From positions 62,001-126,000 of the forward strand of contig NZ_JAHHZF010000015.1 in the NCBI RefSeq assembly GCF_018729455.1: 64,000 bases of DNA. Reading direction: 5' to 3'. This document shows, in pieces, positions 29,697 to 37,100 of the stretch (the stretch's first letter is position 1; every line of letters begins with the position of its first letter). Both the position numbers and the translations under genes were made by a program. This DNA comes from Prosthecodimorpha staleyi. Lineage in GTDB: Bacteria > Pseudomonadota > Alphaproteobacteria > Rhizobiales > Ancalomicrobiaceae. A model generated the notes under the pieces. It made no database searches. It saw nothing but the letters and a program-made list of their open reading frames with translations, and was not told where the DNA came from.

Positions 29697-29721
29697 GGAA
29701 CTCATGCGGGTCGGCCGCGTT
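29697..29721 (+). promoter_or_regulatory. EcfG-type promoter of nepR-ecfG
   Basis: GGAAC (29697-29701), 16-nt spacer, CGTT (29718-29721): exact match to the alphaproteobacterial EcfG consensus, about 85 nt before nepR. It gives positive feedback on the sigma factor. Confidence 0.85.
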
Positions 29722-29805
29722 AATCCCAGCCACATCGACAGGGCGGTTCTCCCTTGCGATGGGGCGGGGGTTTCGTACCCGGGTCCCCGAGCACCAGCAG
29801 GTCAC

Positions 29806-30045
29806 ATGAGCAAGTCCAAAACCAGGTCCAAGTCCTTCGGACTTCCGCCGCTCGAGGCGGGATTGCAGGCACATCTCGGCTCGCACTTGCGCGGCATCTA
29901 TGACCGCGTCCTGTCGGAGCCCATCCCGGAACGGTTCCGGACGCTCATCGATGCACTCGACCGGGCCGAGCAGCCCGCCGGGGACCAGACGCCTGCGCCG
30001 CCCGATCCGGCCAAACGTGCCACCGAACTTGGAGGCGCCGCTTGA
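29806..30045 (+). CDS. nepR: NepR anti-sigma factor (copy 1)
   Basis: A 79-residue NepR. The core of two helices reads LGSHLRGIYDRVLSEPIP and ERFRTLIDALDRAE, which is the signature that wraps EcfG (or the sigma-like domain of PhyR). It is preceded by a basic N-terminus (SKSKTRSKSF) and followed by a disordered Pro/Ala-rich tail. It holds EcfG inactive until phosphorylated PhyR binds it. It starts at ATG 29806; the frame continues upstream to 29344 across the promoter and phyR, so only the short version is credible. Its stop overlaps the ecfG start by one base (TGATG), indicating translational coupling. Confidence 0.92.
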   Translation: MSKSKTRSKSFGLPPLEAGLQAHLGSHLRGIYDRVLSEPIPERFRTLIDALDRAEQPAGDQTPAPPDPAKRATELGGAA

Positions 30046-30620
30046 TGGTCGGAACCCAATCGAAAAGTCAGAAGGACGCGCTGATCGCCGAAATTCCGTC
30101 GCTGCGGGCTTTCGCGATCTCCCTCTGCGGCGATGCCGATCGGGCCGACGACCTGGTTCAGGAAACCCTGGTCAAGGCCTGGGCCGCCTATCATTCCTTC
30201 ACGCAGGGCACCAGTCTGCGCGGCTGGCTCTTCACCATCCTGCGCAACGCCTTCTTCTCCCAGTACCGCAAGCGCAAGCGCGAGGTGCAGGATGTCGACG
30301 GGATGGCGGCGGCGCGATTGGTGTCCCAGCCGGAACAGCCCTGGCGGCTGGATTTCGACGACTTCCGCGCGGCGCTCGACACGCTGCCGGCCGACCAGCG
30401 CGAAGCCTTGGTGCTCGTCGGCGCCTCCGGCTTTTCCTACGAGGAGGCGGCCGAAATCTGTGGCTGCGCGGTCGGCACCATCAAGAGCCGTGTCAATCGG
30501 GCCCGCCGTCGGCTCCTGGAAATCCTGGCCGTCTCGTCAAGCGACGAACTCGGCCCGGATCGGCAGGCCCAGGCGGTCGGCTCCGAACACGGTACCGGAT
30601 CGCCCTGGACCGTCATCTGA
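30045..30620 (+). CDS. ecfG: general stress response sigma factor EcfG
   Basis: A 191-residue ECF sigma factor of the EcfG (ECF15) group. Region 2 spans about 12-75 (DADRADDLVQETLVKAW, GWLFTILRN) and region 4 about 112-165 (LDTLPADQREALVLVGASGFSYEEAAEICGC, GTIKSRVNRARRRL, in pieces). It directs RNA polymerase to GGAAC-N16/17-CGTT promoters, five of which occur in the next 3 kb. It starts at ATG 30045 with GGAGG upstream and overlaps the nepR stop. A terminator follows 62 nt after its stop, so nepR-ecfG is a two-gene operon. The C-terminal 25 residues are variable. Confidence 0.94.
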   Translation: MVGTQSKSQKDALIAEIPSLRAFAISLCGDADRADDLVQETLVKAWAAYHSFTQGTSLRGWLFTILRNAFFSQYRKRKREVQDVDGMAAARLVSQPEQPWRLDFDDFRAALDTLPADQREALVLVGASGFSYEEAAEICGCAVGTIKSRVNRARRRLLEILAVSSSDELGPDRQAQAVGSEHGTGSPWTVI

Positions 30621-30682
30621 GGCCCGATCTCGGCATCGTCCTGAACAACAGCCACCCGAACGATTCGAATCCCCTGACCTGC

Positions 30683-30711
30683 ACCGCCGGCCGATGGCCG
30701 GCGGTTTTTTT
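30683..30711 (+). terminator. rho-independent terminator of nepR-ecfG
   Basis: Ten-bp perfect arms ACCGCCGGCC (30683-30692) and GGCCGGCGGT (30696-30705), a 3-nt loop and seven T. Confidence 0.92.
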
Positions 30712-30809
30712 GCAGTCGTCAGCGCTCGGCAGACTGTCTCGTTCCCTTAACAGAGCTCCGCTCTTCCAACCGTTCCAACCCTGCAGCCATCGCGTGACGG
30801 CTGATCACG

Positions 30810-30834
30810 GGAACCAAATTGTGAAGTTCGCGTT
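30810..30834 (+). promoter_or_regulatory. EcfG-type promoter of the 24-residue membrane peptide gene
   Basis: GGAAC (30810-30814), 16-nt spacer, CGTT (30831-30834). Exact consensus, 44 nt before the small gene's ATG, with the terminator of ecfG between it and the sigma gene, so the small gene has its own transcript. Confidence 0.85.
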
Positions 30835-30877
30835 GCCAAACCGATGGGGCAATTCTGCCTCGAACGGAGATGCAATC

Positions 30878-30952
30878 ATGCGCTGGATCGTCATGTTGTT
30901 GCTTGGCGTCCCGATCCCCCTGCTGATTCTCATGTACTTCATGGGCTGGTAG
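30878..30952 (+). CDS. 24-residue membrane peptide, EcfG-controlled
   Basis: A very short gene: it begins MRWIVMLLLGVPIP, continues as an unbroken hydrophobic stretch with a central Pro-Ile-Pro kink and ends YFMGW. It is predicted to be one inner-membrane helix with the N-terminus inside (Arg2). Evidence that it is real: exact EcfG promoter 44 nt upstream, GGAGA 7 nt before the ATG, and a strong terminator 22 nt after the stop, giving a transcript of about 170 nt. Similar tiny hydrophobic proteins accompany general stress regulons in relatives, but I recognise no named family. Function unknown. Confidence 0.75.
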   Translation: MRWIVMLLLGVPIPLLILMYFMGW

Positions 30953-30973
30953 CTTGGTGTCTGCTCGAGCCAA

Positions 30974-31010
30974 AAGAAAGCCCGGGCGGGAAACCCGGGC
31001 TTTCTTCTTT
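30974..31010. terminator. rho-independent terminator of the small peptide gene
   Basis: Thirteen-bp perfect arms AAGAAAGCCCGGG (30974-30986) and CCCGGGCTTTCTT (30994-31006), 7-nt loop, then CTTT. It also offers an A/T-rich stop for the convergent phyR copy 2. Confidence 0.9.
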
Positions 31011-31115
31011 CTTGCCGTTTGGGAACCGGTGATTCAGGGACCCCTGATCGGGGCTGGCATGACCGGGGATATCGCCGTGGCCGACCGGTCGCGGCGATAC
31101 CGGGGCGGTCGCCGA

Positions 31116-31901
31116 TCAGGCCGCGATCTTGCGCGTGGCGCGTTCCTTGAAGAACAGCGCCTGGCTGATGATCACCTTCAGGTTCTGTGGCCGGAACGGC
31201 TTCGTCACCAGATAGGTCGGCTCCGGCTTGGTCCCGGTCAGTAGGCGCTCCGGATAGGCGGTGACGAAGATCACCGGCACTTCGAAGGTCTCCAGGATCT
31301 CGTTGACGGCATCGAGCCCCGAACTGCCGTCGGCGAGCTGGATGTCGGCCAGCACCAGGCCGGGGCGGCGACGCGCCACGATTTCGAGCGCCTCGCGCTG
31401 CGTGCGCGCGATGTCGATCACCGTGTGGCCGAGCTCGGTGGTGAGCGCCTCCAGATCCATCGCGATGATCGGTTCGTCCTCGATGATCAGGATGTCCGTG
31501 GCGACCTGCTCGGCGATCTCGCGGCCGGCCTCCTCGATCATGTCGGCGAACTCGGACGGTTCGACATCCATCACCTCCGCGGCTTCCTCCTCGCTGAAAT
31601 TCTCCAGCGTGACCAGCAGGAAGGCCTGCCGCGACCGCGGCGTCAGCGCCGCCAGGGTGGCGACATGGTCCTCGGACATCTCGGTCGTGCCGTTGGTGCT
31701 GATCGAGTTCCAGATGCGCAGGAAGAGATTGTAGATCGCGGTCCTGTTCTCGAGATCCCCGCGCAGCATGGTCGGATCCTCGACAAGGCATTCGAGCATG
31801 GCGAGAACGAAGGCGTCACCGCTCTGCTGCGACCCGCTGAGAGCACGGGCAAACCGCCGCAGGTAGGGAAGATGCGCCCCGATCCTGTCCTTCATATTCA
31901 T
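31116..31901 (-). CDS. PhyR-type general stress response regulator (copy 2)
   Basis: A 261-residue second PhyR: sigma-like domain (1-132) and receiver (137-255) with EDEP (141-144), Asp186 in LVLADIQLADGSSGLD, and Lys in LVTKPF. All residues needed for phosphorylation are present, so it should also be able to bind NepR proteins. It differs from copy 1 mostly in the sigma-like half, which hints at different NepR partners. GGAGG lies 7 nt before ATG 31901; a second ATG is two codons later. An exact EcfG promoter faces it, unlike copy 1, so it is itself a stress-induced gene. Confidence 0.92.
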   Translation of the reverse strand: MNMKDRIGAHLPYLRRFARALSGSQQSGDAFVLAMLECLVEDPTMLRGDLENRTAIYNLFLRIWNSISTNGTTEMSEDHVATLAALTPRSRQAFLLVTLENFSEEEAAEVMDVEPSEFADMIEEAGREIAEQVATDILIIEDEPIIAMDLEALTTELGHTVIDIARTQREALEIVARRRPGLVLADIQLADGSSGLDAVNEILETFEVPVIFVTAYPERLLTGTKPEPTYLVTKPFRPQNLKVIISQALFFKERATRKIAA

Positions 31902-31946
31902 TGATGAGCCTCCAAAAGGGGCCGTGTGTGCGCACGGAGATCTTGA

Positions 31947-31971
31947 AACGCGGTCCCTGCGAAAAAGTTCC
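31947..31971 (-). promoter_or_regulatory. EcfG-type promoter of phyR copy 2
   Basis: On the minus strand GGAAC (31971-31967), 16-nt spacer, CGTT (31950-31947); exact consensus, about 46 nt before the ATG. Confidence 0.85.
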
Positions 31972-31980
31972 AACCGATCG

Positions 31981-32006
31981 GGAACCAAACCGTGCAGACA
32001 GGCGTT
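31981..32006 (+). promoter_or_regulatory. EcfG-type promoter of the NepR-like genes
   Basis: GGAAC (31981-31985), 17-nt spacer, CGTT (32003-32006). It stands back to back with the phyR copy 2 promoter, only 9 nt between the two GGAAC elements, and 42 nt before the first NepR-like gene. Confidence 0.8.
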
Positions 32007-32047
32007 GACGGCCGGATGGATGCGAGCCGCGGCTTCGGATTGCACGA

Positions 32048-32263
32048 ATGGGCAGGACAGAGTACCCGGGCGATGACGGTCAGAAGCCGGGTCTGCCCGA
32101 CGACGTGCTTGCGCGGATCGGCGGCCGTCTGCGCTCTCACTTTGCCGCGGCCGTCGTCCAGCCGATGCCGAAGCGATTCGAAGCGCTGCTCGACGCCCTT
32201 GACCGACCGAACGACGCACCGGGTTCCGCTCCGAGCCGGGACGCCGGATCCGAAGGTGGCTGA
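32048..32263 (+). CDS. NepR-like anti-sigma factor (copy 2)
   Basis: A 71-residue NepR paralogue. The core GGRLRSHFAAAVVQPMP and KRFEALLDALDRPN aligns with both helices of NepR, with Gln-Pro-Met-Pro in place of Glu-Pro-Ile-Pro and Ala-Ala-Ala where the canonical protein has Tyr-Asp. These changes sit at the surface that meets EcfG or PhyR, so affinity or partner choice may differ. The ATG at 32048 has no good Shine-Dalgarno; translation may be weak or start at an internal GTG. It is driven by an EcfG promoter divergent from phyR copy 2, pointing to a dedicated pair. Confidence 0.72.
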   Translation: MGRTEYPGDDGQKPGLPDDVLARIGGRLRSHFAAAVVQPMPKRFEALLDALDRPNDAPGSAPSRDAGSEGG

Positions 32264-32371
32264 TCCACGGGTGGCAGCCCCGCGTGAGGCAAGGCGCGGC
32301 GCGATCGCATTCTTGGGTTCGTTCGAGCGCGGAAATGAAGTAGACTGTTGGAAACGGATCGCCTTGAGACC

Positions 32372-32632
32372 ATGAACGAGACCAAGACCAACGGCGCAGC
32401 GCCCGACGCCCGTCTGCCGCGGATCGCCCAGGACGCGATCGGGCGTCGACTGCGCCAATCCTTCGACAAGATCATTGCCGAGCCGATACCCGACCGATTT
32501 CTGAGCCTGCTCGACACGCTTGCACAGACGCCGACCGCGACCGACCTCGGTGACGGCGATCCCGGCCATCGCGAAGCCGCATCGATCGCGTCCGCCGCTT
32601 CCGTCCACGAAATCGCCGCCGGCAAGGAGTGA
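32372..32632 (+). CDS. NepR-like anti-sigma factor (copy 3)
   Basis: An 86-residue NepR paralogue with the full core IGRRLRQSFDKIIAEPIP and DRFLSLLDTLAQT. The Glu-Pro-Ile-Pro-Asp-Arg-Phe motif is canonical and the C-terminus has an acidic tail. ATG 32372 is preferred to a TTG at 32348. It lies 108 nt after copy 2 on the same strand, without its own recognisable EcfG promoter, so the two are likely co-transcribed from the promoter at 31981. Having the canonical motif, it should be able to bind EcfG. Three NepR-type genes next to one sigma gene is unusual. Confidence 0.8.
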   Translation: MNETKTNGAAPDARLPRIAQDAIGRRLRQSFDKIIAEPIPDRFLSLLDTLAQTPTATDLGDGDPGHREAASIASAASVHEIAAGKE

Positions 32633-32692
32633 CGACGGCGGGCACCTTCCCGCCCCGCGCCGGCGCAATCCCGGAACCGTGACCGCAATCGC

Positions 32693-32717
32693 GGAACCGG
32701 GGTCCGTCTCTCGCGTT
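32693..32717 (+). promoter_or_regulatory. EcfG-type promoter of the small exported protein gene
   Basis: GGAAC (32693-32697), 16-nt spacer, CGTT (32714-32717); exact consensus, 40 nt before the ATG at 32757. Confidence 0.83.
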
Positions 32718-32756
32718 GACCTGTCGACGAGACACGACAACCCGAGGAGACAGACG

Positions 32757-33089
32757 ATGATCGGAACACGCCTTCCCGTCGCCTTCGCCGCCGGTTCCAT
32801 CCTTTTTGCCGCGGCCGGCGGGCTGATGCTGAGCGATGCCCCGAGCGGCGCGACCGGCCCGTTCAGAGTTCTGGCCGCCCTGCCCAAGACCGACCGCCTC
32901 GATGCCGATGGCGACGCGCGGGTAACCGCAGCCTTCGCGCGTTTTCAGAGCCAGCCCGGACGCGATTTGCAATTCACCACATCCGCAACCCAAGCCGAAT
33001 CCTGCCTGCCGGGCTGCAGCACGATCGTCTTCAAGTCGAACGGTCCGGACCAGCCGAGCCGTCTGATTCCGGGCACTTCGGCGCCGTGA
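32757..33089 (+). CDS. small exported or membrane-anchored protein, EcfG-controlled
   Basis: A 110-residue protein of unknown function. It begins with a signal peptide or anchor (hydrophobic residues about 7-25, AGSILFAAAGGLML) and continues as a short soluble part with a Cys-x3-Cys pair (ESCLPGCSTIVF), which could bind a metal or form a disulfide in the periplasm, and a proline-rich end. GGAGA precedes the ATG and an exact EcfG promoter lies 40 nt upstream, so it is a probable stress-regulon member. I do not recognise the family. The transglutaminase gene begins 104 nt downstream and may be read from the same transcript. Confidence 0.75.
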   Translation: MIGTRLPVAFAAGSILFAAAGGLMLSDAPSGATGPFRVLAALPKTDRLDADGDARVTAAFARFQSQPGRDLQFTTSATQAESCLPGCSTIVFKSNGPDQPSRLIPGTSAP

Positions 33090-33193
33090 CGCAGCCGACA
33101 CCCGGCCGAGGCAGCGACGACACTGCCGGTTCGCCGGAACTGCTTCGGGACCGGGCGAGCGCCGCCCGGCCCTCCCCCTTCCGAGAGGCCCGC

Positions 33194-34114
33194 ATGATCT
33201 TCACGATCCGCCACCGTACGACCTATCGCTATTCGACCGCCGTCCTGCTCGGCCCGCATCGCCTGATGACCCGGCCGCGCGGCAGCTTCGACATGCGGCT
33301 GATCAAGGCCGAACTCGCCACGACCCCGCCCGCGACCCTGCGCTGGCACCACGATCCGCTCGGCAACGCGATCGCGATCGCGGACTTCCACGGCGAGACC
33401 GACATTCTCGACATCGTCAGCACGCTGGTGGTCGAGCGCTTCGAATCGACCGTCCCGTTCTTCACGCCTCCGGCGGCCACCGCCTTCCCGATCGCCTATC
33501 AGGGCGACGACCTTGCGGTGCTCGAAGCCTTCATGACGCCGTTGACGCCGGATCCGGACGGCATCGTGCAGACCTTCCTGCAGGATATCCTCCAGGAGGC
33601 CGGCACGAGCGGGCTCGCCTTCCTGGACGGTCTGAACCAGCGTATCCACGAGCGGGTCGCCTACAGCTTCCGCTGGGAGGAAGGCACCCAAGACCCGGTC
33701 GACACGATCCGCTGGCAGTCGGGTTCCTGCCGCGACATGGCCTGGCTGTTCGTGGAATGCGCCCGCCGGGCCGGCTTCGCGGCCCGGTTCGTGAGCGGCT
33801 ATCTGCACGATCAGGCGACCGATCTCGGGGCCGGCGGACTGACCGGCGGCGGCGCCACCCATGCCTGGGCGGAGGTGTTCATTCCCGAGACCGGCTGGGT
33901 CGAATACGATCCGACCAATCGCCTCGTCGCCGGCGAGGCCCTGCTCCGGGTGGCGGTGGCGCGCAGCCCCGGCCAAGCATCGCCGATCTCGGGCAGCTAT
34001 ACGGGGCCGACGGGCGCCGCCCATCCGGTCGAAGTCGAGGTCTCGGTCACGTCGGGGGCGGAGATGCAGACCGAGACCGATCCGGTGCCGGTCGCACTCC
34101 CGTCGGCCGCCTGA
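33194..34114 (+). CDS. transglutaminase-like cysteine protease family protein
   Basis: A 306-residue cytoplasmic protein with the bacterial transglutaminase N-terminal beta domain (IRHRTTYRYSTAVLLGPHRLM, in part) followed by a transglutaminase-core domain. The catalytic triad is visible: Cys in SGSCRDMAW, His in GATHAWAEVF and Asp in VEYDPTN. Such proteins act as peptidases or amidases; substrates are unknown. No signal peptide is present. The start at 33194 follows GAGAGG and matches the family's MxFxIRHxTxYRY opening; the frame is open to 33086. The C-terminal 45 residues are Ser/Thr/Val-rich and variable. It converges on the YhaN-like gene. Confidence 0.88.
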   Translation: MIFTIRHRTTYRYSTAVLLGPHRLMTRPRGSFDMRLIKAELATTPPATLRWHHDPLGNAIAIADFHGETDILDIVSTLVVERFESTVPFFTPPAATAFPIAYQGDDLAVLEAFMTPLTPDPDGIVQTFLQDILQEAGTSGLAFLDGLNQRIHERVAYSFRWEEGTQDPVDTIRWQSGSCRDMAWLFVECARRAGFAARFVSGYLHDQATDLGAGGLTGGGATHAWAEVFIPETGWVEYDPTNRLVAGEALLRVAVARSPGQASPISGSYTGPTGAAHPVEVEVSVTSGAEMQTETDPVPVALPSAA

Positions 34115-34160
34115 TCGGCGGCCGGTTCGGCATCGATGACCTTCACGGCAGGTCCGACGC

Positions 34161-37100
34161 TCAGGTCAGATCGATCACGTCCGCGCGGTCGCCGAGTTCG
34201 GCCCGGGCGATGGCGGCGACATGGCGGTGGTGGGTAAACAGGATCGGCTGGACCTCGCCGCCGATCGCCGCCAGCACCTGCAGGCCGAAGCCGGTCCGCG
34301 CGTCGTCGAAGCTCGCAAACAGATCGTCGCCGAGGAAGGGCGCCGGCTCGGCGCGGGCGGCATGCTCCTCCAGATGGGCGAGCCGCAGCGCCAGATAGAG
34401 CTGGTCCGCCGTCCCCTCGCTCATCGCCTTGACGTCGATCCGATCGCCCGACGCGCGCACGCCGACGATGCGCAAGCACTCCTTCTCGTCGTCCCAGTCC
34501 TGAGCCAGCCCCTGGAAGGCCCCGCCGGTCACGATCCGGAAGAGGTCCCCGGCGCGCTGTACCTGCGGATCGCGCCGGCTTTCGCGATGGCGCTCGATCG
34601 CCGCGTCGATCATCAGGCTGGCGGTCCGGAGCACGGCCCAGTCGCGCGCCGCGACGGCGAGTTCGGCCTCCGCCGCACGCTTGGCCTGCCAGTCGAGGTC
34701 GGCGGCGTTGCCCGAGCCTCGTTCGTCGCGCAAGCGGATCGCCTCCTGCCGCTCAGCGTAGAGCCGATTGACGTCCTCGTCGATCCGGCTTCGCGCAGCG
34801 GCGAAGTCCTGCCGCTGCGCGGCGGCGAAATCCGGATCGATTGCGGCCATCTCGACGCGCAGGGTCGCCTCGTCACAGCCATCGGCAAGCGGACCGAGCT
34901 GGTCCAGAAGATCGGTCAGGCGCCGGTCCAGCTCTTCGGCCCGCGCCAACACCGCAGCCCGGGCGGGCAGGTCTTCGCCCCGATCGAGACCCGCCGCCGC
35001 CGCCTGCTCTGCGAGATGGCGTTCCGCGACCGCCCAATCCTGTTCGACACGTTTCAGGCTCTCCTCGGCCCTGACGACACGCGCCTCCGCAACCTTCCGC
35101 CCGGCCTCGGCCTTGCGCGCCTCCGCCAGCCGGCGTTCGATTTCGGTGGCGGCCCGATCCGGCGGAAGACCGGCCAGGTCCGGCGCGAGTGCCGCGACGA
35201 GCCGTTCGGCTTCGACCCGGAACGTCGTCAGCACCCCGTCGAGACGCGCGAGCTGCCGCTCGCTCTCGCCGATCTTGTCGCGCAGATCCGGCAGGCTCGC
35301 GAAGATGGTCAGCACCGCCTCGACCGCGTCGATCCCGGTGTCGCCGGCAAGGCCCAGCGCAACGAGGCGGGGCGCGATCGCTTGCCGCCAGCGGTCGAGC
35401 GCGGCCTCGGCCTCCGGCTTCTCCGCCAGCCGCTCGTCCAGGGCCTGCCGGGCTGCGGCGATGCCACCCGCCAGGGCCCGGCTCTCGTCGTAGGCGGCCG
35501 CGAGCACGGCGAGCTGTGCATCCAGTCGTCTGGCGCAGAGCACGAAATCCAGGCCGTCGGCCTCCGCCACGCCGGCGGCACGGGCGAGATCGCGCAGCGG
35601 CCCGAGCGCGGCGGCGATCTGACGATCCTGTTCGGCCAGTTCGGCGCGGTCTGCCGTCTGCTCCTCCAGGCTGGCGATCAGTCCGTCGAGCTTGGCCGTC
35701 CAAGGCTCCATCGCGGGCGGCGGCAGCGGCGCGATGCCGGCCGGCGCCCAGGCCGCCGCCCAGCGCGCATGCAGATCCCGCCAGTCCCGATCGAGCCCGG
35801 CGAGCCGTTCGCCGGCGCGGACGCGCCGCGCCTCGGCTTCGCTTCGGCTACGCGTTTCGACCGTGAAGCGGGCGACGCGATCGGCGTCGCGGACAGCGGT
35901 ATCGGCGAGCCGGTCGGCCTCGGCCTTGGCGGTTTCGAACTCGGCCGTCATGGCGGCCAGCATGCTGCCCGAGGGGGCTCCGGGCTCCAACCACAAGGCC
36001 GCGCGCAGGGTCCGCCACAACCGGTCGCGCTCGTCACGCGCCGCGGCGATGGCCTCGGCGGTCGGCACCGGACCGCCGGCCGCGAGCGCCACCAGGCGAG
36101 CATCGGCCGCTTCGATCGCGGCGATCTCCGCCTCGAGAGCAGAACGCGCCGTCGTGATCGCGGCCTCGAGCCCGCTCCGTTCGACCGCAAAGGCCTTCTG
36201 GGCCGCAACGGACGGACGGGCGCGCACGGCCAGGTCGGCGAGGTCGGCGACCGGGGGATCGAGTTGCGCGGCCTTCTGGGCCAGAATGCGCGATGCCGTC
36301 TCCAGTTTGACGCGCTTGTCGGCATGCGCCTGGAGACGATCGATCAGCGGCTTGAACGCTTCGCGGCGGAGCTTCAGGACGCCCGGATCCTCCGGCGCGC
36401 CGATGGCCGCGCGCCGGGCCTCCAGATCCAGCAGACGGCGCCGTTCCTCCGCGACCTTGCCGGTCGCCGTCTCCAGCATGGACTGCAGCCGGCGCCCCTC
36501 GGCAAGATCGGCGCGCAGAGTGGCGATCGCCGCAGCGCCGGGCTCGGCCGCGGCCAGGCCCGCACCGTCGGCAAAACCAAGCTGCCGGGCCAGTCCGGCC
36601 CAGCGGGCGTTGCGACCATCCAGCGCTTCGACGGCGGCCGGGCGGCTGCCGAGCGCCTGGGTGTAGCGACCCAGATCCTGCATCAGGCTCGCAATGGCGC
36701 CGCCTTCGGCGAGCAGGGCACGATCGACGACGATGCCCGCCCGCTCGCCGAGCGCGTCGTCAAGCTCGCGACGCGCGGTCTCGACCGCGGCCGCCTTCTC
36801 GCCGGCGGTGCGGATCGCCTCCAGGACGCGCGCGGCGGCCCCGGCAGACGCCGTCGGCTGCAGGCCGATGGCGGCCCGCTCTGTCCGGACCCGGTCGAGT
36901 TCGGCCAGAATCGGTCGCACCCGCGCGACGCGCTCCAGCCGCTTTTCCTCTCTCTCGACATCGATCCGACGGCCGCGTGCGGCCTCGTAGGCATCCGACA
37001 ATTCGCTGATCCGTTCGGTCAGCCGCTTCCATTCCTGGGCGCCGAGCTCATGCTCGCGGATTGCCCGACGGGCCGCCTCATAGCGCTCTTGGGCCTGGGT

